64,000 nucleotides of DNA from Bradyrhizobium cosmicum (GCF_007290395.2 NZ_CP041656.2:3968001-4032000), one strand, 5' to 3'; shown: positions 52,119-61,047, counted from the first letter of the stretch. Program-made: numbers and translations. Notes: generated by a model from the sequence alone, not told the origin.

Positions 52119-52685
52119 TTGAGAGTCATCGCCAGTTCTATTCGCAAGGGCAACGTGATCGAGCAAGACGGCAAGCTTTATGTCGTCGTCAGCGCCGAAA
52201 ACATCCATCCCGGCAAGGGCACGCCGGTCAGCCAGATCGAAATGCGCCGAATCTCGGACGGGGTAAAGATCTCCGAGCGCTACAAGACCACCGACCAGGT
52301 CGAAAAGGCCACGATCGAAGAGCGCAACTTCACCTTCCTCTATGAAGATGGTGACGGCTACCACTTCATGAACCCCGAGACCTACGACCAGGTCCAGGTT
52401 TCCAAGGACGTGGTTGGCGACGCGGCCGCCTATCTTCAGCCGGAGATGACGGTCAAGCTGTCGACCCATGACGTCAACGTGGTCTCGCTCGCGCTGCCGC
52501 AGCGCGTGACGCTGGAAGTGGTCGAGACCGAACCGGTGACCAAGGGTCAAACCGCCTCGTCCTCCTACAAGCCCGCGGTGCTCTCCAACGGCGTCCGGAC
52601 CACCGTGCCGCCGCACATCGCTGTCGGCACCCGCATCGTGGTGATGACCGAAGACGGCTCCTACTCCGAGCGCGCCAAGGACTAA
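52119..52685 (+). CDS. efp: Translation elongation factor P
   Basis: A 188-residue three-domain EF-P that rescues ribosomes at polyproline stretches. Lys33 in HPGKGTP is the beta-lysylation site (Lys34 in E. coli numbering). The final domain begins EVVETEP and ends [20 protein letters not shown]. The start is TTG at 52119, with AGGAAA upstream, giving the expected [12 protein letters not shown]-terminus. Its modifying enzymes are encoded divergently. Confidence 0.95.
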   Translation: MRVIASSIRKGNVIEQDGKLYVVVSAENIHPGKGTPVSQIEMRRISDGVKISERYKTTDQVEKATIEERNFTFLYEDGDGYHFMNPETYDQVQVSKDVVGDAAAYLQPEMTVKLSTHDVNVVSLALPQRVTLEVVETEPVTKGQTASSSYKPAVLSNGVRTTVPPHIAVGTRIVVMTEDGSYSERAKD

Positions 52686-52703
52686 GCGAGGGATCAGGAA
52701 CAG

Positions 52704-54326
52704 GTGCCGCCGGGGGGCGAGACAGTGGTTGGGAAGAATTTCCGCTTCGTCTCGCTGCTTCTGGCGTCGCTGTCGCTCCTCACCGCCACTCCGCTCGCCG
52801 CGGACGAAATCCGCAGCCCCTCGCTCACGGCCCTGCGCGTCGACTGGCGCGCAGCGCTCGACCAGCTCCGTGCCGAGATCAACAGCCGCCCCCCGATCGC
52901 GGGCGACTTCATCTTCGCACCCCGCCGTTCGGTGCCGCGCTACGATCCGCGTGCGATGCCGGCACTGGTGCAGCTCAACGCCATCTCCTCGCAATTCTTC
53001 ACCGGCATCGCCCGCAGCTCCGTGCCCGTGCTGCTGCCGTTCGATGCCGCAGCCTATCTCGCGGCGCAGCGCAACGGCGCGCCGCCGACACTGGCGCTGT
53101 CGCGCTATCAGGCCGATTTCAACTCCGTCGACATGTTCGATGCCGGCCCCTCCGGCTACAGCGCGAGCTTTTCGTTCGAGCCCGGCGCGGGTGATGGCAT
53201 GCCGAGCCGAGTCTTCACGAGGCCGGTCGAGGTGCAGATCACCGGCTCGGCCCTGCTCTATGACATCGCCGATCCCGCCGGCGGCAAGGGCGAGCCAGTG
53301 AAGCCGCTCGCGGCAACCTTTCCGGACCTGCGCAGGTTCATCAGGGAAGGTTATGTCCGCTACGCCTTCACGCGCTTTGGCGTCGCCTATGTGGTGTCGG
53401 TCCAGTGCCTCGACAGCGTCGCCAAGCCGCGACGGCTCGCCTGCAAGGAGGCCTATCCGGTCGCCGAGCGCTTCCTGAATGCGTTGCGGATCGCGGGCGG
53501 CCAGCGCATGCGGCCGCTGACGGACATGGCCTCCGCCATCATCGACCGTCCCGCGGCGCGTTCGGCGGACTTCAGCTACCGGCCGAGCGGCGACATCATC
53601 CCGAACACCGGATATCGCAACAAGGCCGGCCATCCCGACGTGATGGCTTATGCCCAGATCCGATTTCCACTTGAGAAGGCACCTGCCTTCATCCGCTCGC
53701 AATCCTACGGCAAGCGCGACAAAAGCGAAGGTCCGACCGCCTATCCCTGGCGTGATAATTTCTGCGAGTCCCGTAGCTTCGAGGTCTGGCAATGCGGAGG
53801 CGGTTACGGGCACCAGGGCGAGGACATCCGCGCCGCTGATTGCCCCCCGCCCGGCGAGGGCCGTGAGCCCTGCGACCCGAAGCAGCGCGCCGTCGTCGCC
53901 GTGCGCGACGCCATCGTGATCCGCGGCGCCAAGGACCAGGCGGCGACGCTCGAAATCAACAGCCGGACCGAGCGCATCCGCTTCCGCTACATGCACATGA
54001 ACCCTCAGGCGATGAACGCGGACGGCGTGCTCAACGGACGTTTCGTTACCGAAGGCGAGAAGATCGGCGTGGTCTCGAACTATCTCGACCATCCGGCCGG
54101 CACGTCGATGCATCTGCATTTCGACGTCCAGGTGTTCACCCGCGACGGCTGGATCTGGGTCAGCCCCTACGTCACCCTGGTCTCGGCATATGAACGCCTG
54201 ATCCGCGCCCGCGGCCGCGAGGTCGGCCCGGATATCGCAGTTACGTCGCAGCCGTTGGCCCATGCGCTGCCGGAGGACGTGATCAAGCCGGACCTGCGCG
54301 AAGGATCGAGCGGCGAGGAAAATTGA
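52704..54326 (+). CDS. M23-type peptidase-like secreted protein
   Basis: A 540-residue protein read from GTG 52704, with AGGAACAG upstream, beginning with a signal peptide (FRFVSLLLASLSLL ... PLAAD). About 380 residues of unassigned region follow. The C-terminal third has YGHQGEDI (H-x-x-x-D type) and a late HLHFDVQ, the two zinc-ligand motifs of LytM/M23 endopeptidases, although the domain is interrupted by inserts (for example PPPGEGREPCD). Probably periplasmic murein-active; catalysis is inferred. Confidence 0.75.
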   Translation: MPPGGETVVGKNFRFVSLLLASLSLLTATPLAADEIRSPSLTALRVDWRAALDQLRAEINSRPPIAGDFIFAPRRSVPRYDPRAMPALVQLNAISSQFFTGIARSSVPVLLPFDAAAYLAAQRNGAPPTLALSRYQADFNSVDMFDAGPSGYSASFSFEPGAGDGMPSRVFTRPVEVQITGSALLYDIADPAGGKGEPVKPLAATFPDLRRFIREGYVRYAFTRFGVAYVVSVQCLDSVAKPRRLACKEAYPVAERFLNALRIAGGQRMRPLTDMASAIIDRPAARSADFSYRPSGDIIPNTGYRNKAGHPDVMAYAQIRFPLEKAPAFIRSQSYGKRDKSEGPTAYPWRDNFCESRSFEVWQCGGGYGHQGEDIRAADCPPPGEGREPCDPKQRAVVAVRDAIVIRGAKDQAATLEINSRTERIRFRYMHMNPQAMNADGVLNGRFVTEGEKIGVVSNYLDHPAGTSMHLHFDVQVFTRDGWIWVSPYVTLVSAYERLIRARGREVGPDIAVTSQPLAHALPEDVIKPDLREGSSGEEN

Positions 54327-54408
54327 TGACTTGCCCGTTCCGATGTCGAACCAGGCAAGAGCGCGTTGTCGCGCACGGCTCCGGATCGAGCCACCAAGGA
54401 TGGGATCG

Positions 54409-55404
54409 ATGAGTGTCGGACTGATCGGTCTTCTCGACGACATCGCAGCGATTGCGAAGGTGGCCGCAGCCTCGCTCGACGACGTGGCGAGCCAGGCTGC
54501 CAAAGCAGGCACAAAGGCGGCAGGAGTCGTCATCGATGACGCAGCCGTCACACCAAACTACGTCATCGGTTTCGCTGCGAAACGCGAATTGCCGATCGTC
54601 GGCAAGATTGCGGTCGGCTCGCTGCGCAATAAGTTGCTGATCCTGCTTCCCGTTGCTCTGCTGCTTGGTTATTTCCTTCCCGCCGCTGTCACGCCGCTGC
54701 TCATGCTGGGCGGAGCCTTTCTCTGCTACGAGGGTGCCGAGAAGGTACTCGAAGCCGTAATCCCACATCATGCGCGCGACCACGAATCTCAGGTCCAGCC
54801 GATTGCGCTGAATGCCAGGTCGGTCGAGGACGAAAAGGTCGCGAGCGCCATCAAGACGGATTTCATCCTGTCGGCTGAGATCATGGCGATCACGCTGGCA
54901 GCCCTCCCGGCGGGCAGCATCTGGACGCAGGCGCTTGTGCTGGCGCTGGTCGGCTTCGGCATCACTGTCGGGGTCTACGGCGTGGTCGCGCTGATCGTGA
55001 AGGCGGACGATGTGGGCCTGGCCCTCGCACGCTATGACGGCGCCTCCGTCATTGGCCGCGCGATCCGCCTGATGGGACGCGCGCTCGTTCGCGGAATGCC
55101 CAGCTTCCTGACGGTCCTGAGCATGATCGGCACCGCCGCCATGATCTGGGTCGGCGGAGGTATCATCCTGCACGGTTTCGAAAAATACGGGCCGCCTCTG
55201 GTTGGTCGCGCCGTCCATGCCGCAACCGAGGCGGCCGCGCACATCCTTCCGCCAGTTGCCGGCATGATTGAATGGACGGTCGAGGCGCTCATATCCGGCG
55301 TGCTCGGCTTGCTTGTCGGGGCACTTGCGATTCCAGCAGTCGAATACGGCCTCTCCCCTGCATGGAAACGATTGAGGCGATCGGTTGGCCTGGAGGGCCG
55401 CTGA
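54409..55404 (+). CDS. DUF808 family membrane protein (YedI-like)
   Basis: A 331-residue protein matching DUF808: the N-terminus GLIGLLDDIAAIAKVAAASLDDVA, then AGVVIDDAAVTPNYVIGFAAKRELPIV, GAFLCYEGAEKV and KTDFILSAEIMAI. It has four to six membrane segments and a conserved cytosolic N-terminal part. Starts at ATG 54409. Family function is unknown. Confidence 0.87.
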   Translation: MSVGLIGLLDDIAAIAKVAAASLDDVASQAAKAGTKAAGVVIDDAAVTPNYVIGFAAKRELPIVGKIAVGSLRNKLLILLPVALLLGYFLPAAVTPLLMLGGAFLCYEGAEKVLEAVIPHHARDHESQVQPIALNARSVEDEKVASAIKTDFILSAEIMAITLAALPAGSIWTQALVLALVGFGITVGVYGVVALIVKADDVGLALARYDGASVIGRAIRLMGRALVRGMPSFLTVLSMIGTAAMIWVGGGIILHGFEKYGPPLVGRAVHAATEAAAHILPPVAGMIEWTVEALISGVLGLLVGALAIPAVEYGLSPAWKRLRRSVGLEGR

Positions 55405-55440
55405 GTCTGCTGGACGCAAATTCAGGACGACGAAAGCGAG

Positions 55441-55944
55441 CTACTCCAGTAACGTCGTCAGCTGTGCGCCTTCGTCCGCCACGAACACCGCGACCAATTC
55501 CGCGGGCTCTGTGGAACTGGCGTTGGCCGAGACCAGGTGCGTCGATCCCGGCGGTTCGAAGAAGGACTGGCCGACGCTGAACGTCTCGACCGGACCTCCG
55601 CCGAGCTGGGAGCGGATCTCGCCCTTGGTGATGTAGGCGGTCACCGAGCCCGCATGGCGGTGCGGCCGCGAAAATCCCCCGGGTCCGTAGACCACGCGTA
55701 CGATGGTGACGCGCTTCCCCGGCACGTTGGGCAGCGCGTAGGAGCCGATCAGCTCGACCTTGTCGAGCGGCGAACTCTCCGCGACCGTCGCGCAGAGCGG
55801 CGCCAACGCGCCCGATACGGTGTCCATCGCCACCGGCAGCCCCTTGCCGATCGCAAGCGCACAGGCGAGCCCACCGACGACGGCCAGCGCCATCGAGCGC
55901 GACGGCACCGGACGTAGCGTGGTAGCCAAAGTCATTGCTGTCAT
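55441..55944 (-). CDS. Membrane-anchored cupin-domain protein
   Basis: A 167-residue protein with an N-terminal anchor (MALAVVGGLACALAIG) and a cupin barrel. The metal motif is GGFSRPHRHAGSVTAYITKGEI, with a second PPGSTHLVSAN. GGAGG lies before ATG 55944. It sits 21 bases downstream of the AhpD-type gene on the same strand, so both should be one transcript controlled by the divergent MarR regulator. Confidence 0.82.
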   Translation of the reverse strand: MTAMTLATTLRPVPSRSMALAVVGGLACALAIGKGLPVAMDTVSGALAPLCATVAESSPLDKVELIGSYALPNVPGKRVTIVRVVYGPGGFSRPHRHAGSVTAYITKGEIRSQLGGGPVETFSVGQSFFEPPGSTHLVSANASSTEPAELVAVFVADEGAQLTTLLE

Positions 55945-55965
55945 GACAACCTCCTCCCGTTATGA

Positions 55966-56445
55966 TCAGGACACCGCGGCATTCGTGGCGACCGGCCGCT
56001 TCGCCGGAGTCCAGCGAAAGGCTGCGCCGAAACGGTTCCAGACGTTGATCGAAGCAACTGCCGACGTCAGGTACATCAGCTCGGTCTCGGAAAATTCGCG
56101 CTGCACCTCGGCATAGACCTCGTCGCCGAATCGGTCGGGCAGCAGGGTCAGTGCCTCGGCCCAGGCAAGGGCTGCACGCTCGCGCGGCGAATAGATCGGT
56201 GCCTCCCGCCAGACCGCGACCAGATTGAGCTTGTCCGCGGACACGCCGATCCGCTCCGATAGCAGGATGTGGTGCTGTACGCAGAAGGCACAGCCGTTGA
56301 TCTGCGAAGCCCGGAGCTTGACCAGCTCGAGCAGCTGTTTGTCGAGACCCGCCTTGGCCGCAACCTGGCCCAGCGCCAGCACCAGCTCATACGCATCGGG
56401 CGCGATCCGCTTGAAATCCTCGTATTCGCTGCGCTCGTGTGACAT
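55966..56445 (-). CDS. Carboxymuconolactone decarboxylase / AhpD-type protein
   Basis: A 159-residue protein with the AhpD-like active site GCAFCVQHH (Cys52, Cys55, His59) that reduces peroxides or accepts electrons in this superfamily. ELVKLRASQ before it and the late MYLTSAVASINVWNRFG match the family. Transcribed divergently from a MarR regulator across two palindromes. Confidence 0.88.
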   Translation of the reverse strand: MSHERSEYEDFKRIAPDAYELVLALGQVAAKAGLDKQLLELVKLRASQINGCAFCVQHHILLSERIGVSADKLNLVAVWREAPIYSPRERAALAWAEALTLLPDRFGDEVYAEVQREFSETELMYLTSAVASINVWNRFGAAFRWTPAKRPVATNAAVS

Positions 56446-56465
56446 TGCGGTTTACCCCGGGTTAT

Positions 56466-56500
56466 TGTAAGACGGCTTACATCTTATAAGAGCACTTACA
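56466..56500. promoter_or_regulatory. Two tandem MarR-type operator palindromes
   Basis: TGTAAG-ACGG-CTTACA (56466-56481) and TATAAG-AGCA-CTTACA (56485-56500) have the same 6-4-6 layout, 19 bases centre to centre, between the divergent AhpD and MarR genes. On the minus strand TTGCGC, 16 bases and TATAAG overlap them as a possible AhpD promoter, so a bound regulator could block it. Confidence 0.68.
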
Positions 56501-56502
56501 TC

Positions 56503-57033
56503 TTGCGCAAGACGCCCGCCATCACGAGATCGAAATCCCGGCGCAAAGCCGCCGGGCCTGCCGCCGTACGCGTCCCTGCCCCGGGCGAAGGCAAGCGCGG
56601 CGAAGAAGGCTATCTCGGTTATCTCCTGCGCCAGGCCCATGCCGCGGTTCGGCTGACGATGGAACGCACGCTTGCCGATCTCGGCGTGACCTCGCCGCAG
56701 TTTGCAGTGCTGACGATGCTGAATGCCTATCCGGGGCTGTCCGGCGCCGACGTCGCCCGCCTCACCTTCCTGACGCCGCAGACGGTGGGCGTCATCATCC
56801 GCAACCTCGAACGTGACGGCGCCATTGAGATGACGCCACACCCTGTCCACGGGCGCATCCAGCAGTGGACATTGACGCCGCGCGGCACAACGTTGCTGAG
56901 GGCGTGCCGGGAACGCGTGATCGCATTGGAAAAGCGTCTCGCCGATAGCCTCGATGCCAAGGCCGAGGCAAGCATTCGCCGCTGGCTAGCCGGCATTGCA
57001 GCTGATTTGCAGGAGGACCAAGCGAGGCCTTAG
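56503..57033 (+). CDS. MarR-family transcriptional regulator
   Basis: A 176-residue winged-helix regulator: LGVTSPQFAVLTMLNAYPGL, GADVARLTFLTPQTVGVIIR and VHGRIQQWTLTPRGTTLL with the beta wing. The first usable start is TTG 56503, two bases after the second palindrome and without a Shine-Dalgarno, so the start is uncertain and leaderless translation is possible. It probably represses the divergent AhpD-cupin transcript and itself, perhaps in response to oxidants or phenolics. Confidence 0.82.
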   Translation: MRKTPAITRSKSRRKAAGPAAVRVPAPGEGKRGEEGYLGYLLRQAHAAVRLTMERTLADLGVTSPQFAVLTMLNAYPGLSGADVARLTFLTPQTVGVIIRNLERDGAIEMTPHPVHGRIQQWTLTPRGTTLLRACRERVIALEKRLADSLDAKAEASIRRWLAGIAADLQEDQARP

Positions 57034-57212
57034 TCGCCTCCTCCGTCCCCGCCGCCGTCACACCCGCCGGCATCCGAGAAGTCGCCGCCAGCGGCGCCAT
57101 CACCCTGAATGCCGCGGCCAAAATTCTCGGCGATGATCATCAGGATCACGACGAGAAGCCCGGCGCCGAACGGCCAAGGATTGGCACGAATGATGTCGAA
57201 CAGCTCGCGCAT
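57030..57212 (-). CDS. Small membrane protein with Gly/Asp/Cys tail
   Basis: A 60-residue protein with an N-terminal membrane helix (FGAGLLVVILMIIAENFG) followed by GGDFSDAGGCDGGGDGGGD. The acidic Gly tail with one Cys is distinctive. Its stop overlaps that of the MarR gene in CTAG. Function unknown. Confidence 0.6.
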   Translation of the reverse strand: MRELFDIIRANPWPFGAGLLVVILMIIAENFGRGIQGDGAAGGDFSDAGGCDGGGDGGGD

Positions 57213-57296
57213 GCGCCCATCATGCGCAGACGGAAGCGAACCGACCGTAAAATCACAGGCTTAAAAATGGGAATATCTTGCTAGGTAGAGCGGGCC

Positions 57297-57548
57297 CTAG
57301 CCACCCTTCAATGCTTTCTTAACCTCGCCATCGGGCCACGTCGCGCCGGCAGCGATCACACGCACGCGGCTATGGTCGGAGGCATTCACCAGCACATGCG
57401 AACTCACCCGCTCACCGCTCGGCTCCAGGTGAAGGTCGGTTTCAGGCTTCCAGCTCAGCGTCGTTGCGAGATCGCCGGGAAAGATCTGCCATTGCGATCC
57501 GTCCTCCAACTCGACGACGTGGCTTTCCGCATGCGCTCGTATCTTCAT
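57297..57548 (-). CDS. Small conserved hypothetical protein
   Basis: An 83-residue beta-rich soluble protein (MKIRAHAESHVVELEDGSQW, then a run to DHSRVRVIAAGATWPDGEVK). GGGGTGAA precedes ATG 57548. No family recognised. Confidence 0.62.
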   Translation of the reverse strand: MKIRAHAESHVVELEDGSQWQIFPGDLATTLSWKPETDLHLEPSGERVSSHVLVNASDHSRVRVIAAGATWPDGEVKKALKGG

Positions 57549-57571
57549 TTCACCCCGAATTCTCGACGAAG

Positions 57572-57600
57572 GCGGGCCCCGGCGGTCTGCCGGGGCCCGC
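57572..57600. terminator. GC-only hairpin, possible transcript end
   Basis: GCGGGCCCCGGC pairs with GCCGGGGCCCGC around a five-base loop between two minus-strand genes. There is no T-tract on either side, so it may slow polymerase or protect an RNA end rather than terminate. Confidence 0.4.
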
Positions 57601-57604
57601 TCCG

Positions 57605-57865
57605 TCAGTCGTTGTCGTGATGAATCACGGTCTTGCTGCGATTGCCGTATTCATCTTCCTTCTTGATCACGGTGGTGCGGCTCGATGGCTCGCGCTCCCT
57701 GATGACCGTCGTGCTGTCACGATCGCGGTCCCGCTCACGATACTCGTGGGACTGTCCGACCGTCACGCCGGCACCAACCGGGCCGACATGAACGCCGACT
57801 TCATCCGCGAATGCAGGGGCCGCGATGGCGGTGACCATGGCGGCGGCAAACAGATACTTCCTCAT
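57605..57865 (-). CDS. Secreted charged protein
   Basis: An 86-residue protein with signal peptide (residues 1-20, ending AFADE), a VGVHVGPVGAGVTVGQS segment and a strongly charged Arg/Asp/Glu-rich tail (YRERDRDRDSTTVIRERE, then KKEDEYGNRSKTVIHHDND). GAGGAGG precedes ATG 57865. Function unknown. Confidence 0.68.
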   Translation of the reverse strand: MRKYLFAAAMVTAIAAPAFADEVGVHVGPVGAGVTVGQSHEYRERDRDRDSTTVIREREPSSRTTVIKKEDEYGNRSKTVIHHDND

Positions 57866-57992
57866 TTTGTCCTCCTCATTGTCGTGGGGAAGGAATGCAG
57901 CAGTGCGACACTTTGTTCCGGAGCAGAGCGGCCTATTCCCGGTGTTCCAGGAACCGACTCACACGGGCCATGTTTCCCGCTAGAATGCGGTC

Positions 57993-59222
57993 ATGAAACA
58001 AGCTGATTCCTCGGCCCATCCCACCCGCCGCGCTCTGCTGCAATCCACGCTCAGCGCGGCCGCCGTACTCGCATTGCCAACGCGGTCCATCGCCGCGCCT
58101 CCGGGCTTCGACGAATGGCGCGAGAGTTTTCGTGCACGCGCGATGGCCAAGGGCATCTCGGCGGCGACCTGGCAGCGCGCGATGGCGCGAGTCGAGCCGG
58201 ACATGAGCGTGTTCAAGCAGATGCGCAACCAACCTGAATTCCACGAGCAGGTCTGGCAATACATCAACCGCCGCGTCTCGGATTGGCGCATCATCAACGG
58301 CAAGATCGCACTCAGGAACAACGAGGCGCTGCTCGCACGGATCGAGCGCGATTTCGGCGTCGAGCGCGGCACACTGCTGGCGCTATGGGGCGTCGAGTCG
58401 GCCTATGGCGATCCGCTGGTGCAGCAGAACCACATGACGCCGATATTCCCCTCGCTTGCCGCGCTCGCCTGGAACGAGCCGCGCCGCAAAGCCTATTGGG
58501 AGACCGAGCTGATCAATGCGCTGCGCATCGTCGACAAGGGCTGGAGCACGCCGCAGGAGATGCAGGGGTCCTGGGCCGGCGCGATGGGGCATTCACAATG
58601 GATGCCGGAAGTCTGGCTCAATGTCGGCATCGACTATGACGGCGACGGCAAGGTCTCGCCGTTCGGCAAGCCCGACGACGCATTGGGCTCGACCGCAAAA
58701 TACCTCGTCAATCGCGGCAAATGGCGCCGCGGCGAGCATTGGGGCTACGAGGTGCGCGCGTCCGGCGATGCGAGCGGCAGCCGAACCTATGCGGCGTGGC
58801 AGGCGGCCGGCGTCACCCGCGCCGACGGCCAGCCGTTCCCGCAGCCAAACGCCTCCGCGCAGCTTTGGACACCGGTTGCAGGCGGGCCGTCCTTCCTGCT
58901 CGGACCGAACTTCAACGCGGTGAAGAGCTATAATCCATCGATGAATTATGCGCTGGCGATCTGCCATCTCGGCGACCGCTGCCTCGGCGGGCCGCCCTTC
59001 ATCCAACCCTTCCCCGGCTCCGAGCGCGCGCTGACGCTCGCCGAGGTGCAGGAGATGCAGACGCGGCTGACCAAGGCCGGCTTCGACACCGGTGGCACCG
59101 ACGGCCGCGTCGGCAACGACACCATGAAGGCGATCAAGGATTTTCAGCAGCGCGCGGGGATTACGCCCGCCGATGGATATGGCGGGCTGAAGGTGCTGGC
59201 GAAGTTGCGGCAAGGGCCCTAG
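57993..59222 (+). CDS. mltB: Lytic murein transglycosylase B (MltB-like)
   Basis: A 409-residue exported enzyme cleaving peptidoglycan. A twin-arginine-like signal (PTRRALLQSTLSAAAVLALP) precedes the SLT domain with catalytic Glu135 in LWGVESAYGD and GAMGHSQWMPEVW. The C-terminal 65 residues form a peptidoglycan-binding domain (EVQEMQTRLTKAGFDTGGTD). The fusion is typical of alphaproteobacterial MltB. No clear Shine-Dalgarno before ATG 57993. Confidence 0.9.
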   Translation: MKQADSSAHPTRRALLQSTLSAAAVLALPTRSIAAPPGFDEWRESFRARAMAKGISAATWQRAMARVEPDMSVFKQMRNQPEFHEQVWQYINRRVSDWRIINGKIALRNNEALLARIERDFGVERGTLLALWGVESAYGDPLVQQNHMTPIFPSLAALAWNEPRRKAYWETELINALRIVDKGWSTPQEMQGSWAGAMGHSQWMPEVWLNVGIDYDGDGKVSPFGKPDDALGSTAKYLVNRGKWRRGEHWGYEVRASGDASGSRTYAAWQAAGVTRADGQPFPQPNASAQLWTPVAGGPSFLLGPNFNAVKSYNPSMNYALAICHLGDRCLGGPPFIQPFPGSERALTLAEVQEMQTRLTKAGFDTGGTDGRVGNDTMKAIKDFQQRAGITPADGYGGLKVLAKLRQGP

Positions 59223-59239
59223 AAGGGTCGTAGGCCGCC

Positions 59240-60037
59240 TCAGTGCCTGTACTGCGGCTCTTCGGCGTCGAGCTGACGCCGGACAGCGGCGAGATGCAAC
59301 CGCGCGGATTCGGAATCGCCTTCGCGCATCTGCTTGTAGGTCTCGGCGGCAATGGCGGGATCGACCGGCAGAACCTTGCGTCCCGTCGACATCGCCAGCA
59401 CCTGTACCTCGGCGGCGCGTTCGAGATAATAGAGATCGTCCCAGGCCTCCGCGATGGTCGGCGCCAGCACCATCACGCCGTGATGCTTCATGAAGACGAT
59501 GTCGGCATTGCCGACGGCGGAAGCGATGCGCGCGCCCTCGCGGTTGTCGAGCGCAAGGCCGTTGTAGTCGCGGTCGACCGCCGTGCGGCCGTAGAATTTC
59601 AGCGCCGTTTGGCCAGCCCAGATCAGCGGATCGCCCTCCGTCATCGACAGCGCGGTCGCGTAGGGCATGTGGGTGTGGAAGGCGACCTTGGCGCGCGGCA
59701 GGCGCTTGTGCATCTCGGCGTGAATGTAGAAGGCCGTCGCCTCGGGTACGCCCTCGCCGTCGAGCACATTGCCGTGGAAATCGCAGATCAGCAGCTTTGA
59801 CGCGGTCAGCTCGCGAAAGGCATAGCCGTAGGGATTGACGAGAAAGAGGTCGTCATGGCCCGGCACCACGGCCGAGAAGTGATTGCAGATGCCCTCTTCA
59901 AAACCGTTGCGCGCGGCCATGCGGAAGCAGGCCGCGAGGTCCTCGCGCGCGGTGCGGATTGCGTCGGTGGCAAGGTCCGGCCGGTTCGAGCGGACGGGCT
60001 CAGGCGCGGAAGAAGTCGAGTGAAGGCTGTGCGCCAT
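59240..60037 (-). CDS. Class II aldolase/adducin-family protein
   Basis: A 265-residue zinc aldolase-fold protein. Glu99 in GVPEA, His121 and His123 in FHTHMPYATAL and the later FMKHHGVMVL are the family metal and catalytic positions. Members act on small sugar or hydroxy-acid substrates, and some lack aldolase activity. Starts at ATG 60037, preceded by AAGGTG. A short-chain dehydrogenase lies about 110 bases upstream on the same strand, suggesting a shared pathway. Substrate unknown. Confidence 0.85.
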   Translation of the reverse strand: MAHSLHSTSSAPEPVRSNRPDLATDAIRTAREDLAACFRMAARNGFEEGICNHFSAVVPGHDDLFLVNPYGYAFRELTASKLLICDFHGNVLDGEGVPEATAFYIHAEMHKRLPRAKVAFHTHMPYATALSMTEGDPLIWAGQTALKFYGRTAVDRDYNGLALDNREGARIASAVGNADIVFMKHHGVMVLAPTIAEAWDDLYYLERAAEVQVLAMSTGRKVLPVDPAIAAETYKQMREGDSESARLHLAAVRRQLDAEEPQYRH

Positions 60038-60145
60038 GGCGAAGAACACCTTTGTCGGTCGGGAGCTGTCCGCCTTGTACAGGGCCGACGCTTGCGCGTC
60101 AGCCCCTGCGAGCGCCACCCTGCCCTTCGCAGCCCGCGCGGCGGC

Positions 60146-60955
60146 TTATTGCCGCCGCGGCACGCCGCCGGCGTTCATGCCGCCGTCGATGACGAGTTCG
60201 CTGCCGGTGACATAACGTGAGGCATCGGACGCCAGATACAGCACGCCGGAGGCGATCTCCGCGGCCTGGCCGGCGCGGGCGAGCGGTGCGACCAGCCGGG
60301 CGCGCTCCTCGGGGTCAATCGGCGCGTTCTGGCCGGCGCCCGTCGCCCCCGTGGGGATCTTGCCCCAGATCGGCGTATCGATGATGCCGGGGTGGACGGA
60401 GTTGACGCGAATGCCGTCGCCCGCCGCCGCACATTCCATCGCGATCGATTTGGCGAACAGGCGCACGCCGCCCTTGGTGGCCGAATAGGCCGACAGGCCC
60501 GGCGAGCCGCGCAGGCCCGCGAGCGAGGACATCATGACGATCGAGCCGCCGCCGGTCTTGCGCATCAAGGGCAGGCAATGTTTCACCGAGAGAAACACGC
60601 CGTCGAGGTTGATCGCGTTCTGCTTGCGCCAGTCACCGAGCGTCATGTCGACGATCGACGGCACGGCAATGCCGATGCCGGCGTTGGAGACCATGATGTC
60701 GAGCCGGCCATAGCGTTTTGCGATATTGGCGACGATTTCGATCCAGCGCTCCTCGCTGGTGACGTCCTGCTCCAGGAAAATCGCCTTGCCACCAGCCTTG
60801 GTGATGCGCTTGGCTAGCTCAGGGCCGCGCAGCTCGTCGATGTCGGTCGCGACGACCGTTGCGCCCTCGCGCGCGAACAGCTCGACGATCGCCTCTCCGA
60901 TGCCGGAAGCTCCGCCTGTCACCAGTGCAACTTTGCCTTCAACCTGCCCTGCCAT
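60146..60955 (-). CDS. Short-chain dehydrogenase/reductase
   Basis: A 269-residue classical SDR with cofactor motif TGGASGIGEA (13-22), NAG in MVSNAGIG (91-93), catalytic Ser about 144, Tyr157 and Lys161 in AYSATKGG, and a C-terminal SELVIDGGMNAGG. Asp at the end of beta-2 (ATDID) suggests NAD+ preference. The ATG at 60955 has GGGAG upstream. Usually annotated by homology to 3-oxoacyl-ACP reductases; substrate unknown. Confidence 0.88.
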   Translation of the reverse strand: MAGQVEGKVALVTGGASGIGEAIVELFAREGATVVATDIDELRGPELAKRITKAGGKAIFLEQDVTSEERWIEIVANIAKRYGRLDIMVSNAGIGIAVPSIVDMTLGDWRKQNAINLDGVFLSVKHCLPLMRKTGGGSIVMMSSLAGLRGSPGLSAYSATKGGVRLFAKSIAMECAAAGDGIRVNSVHPGIIDTPIWGKIPTGATGAGQNAPIDPEERARLVAPLARAGQAAEIASGVLYLASDASRYVTGSELVIDGGMNAGGVPRRQ

Positions 60956-61047
60956 GTTCACTCCCTTTCTTTCTTGTTGTTTGAGGCCGTTGTTTTCTTG
61001 CGCGTGACCTTGTCGGAAAACCGCTTCGCACTTTTCCGGATCATGCG

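Noticed and set aside
52065..54551. 828-codon minus-strand open frame
   Set aside because: It spans EF-P and the M23-like gene in antisense and its composition is not protein-like.
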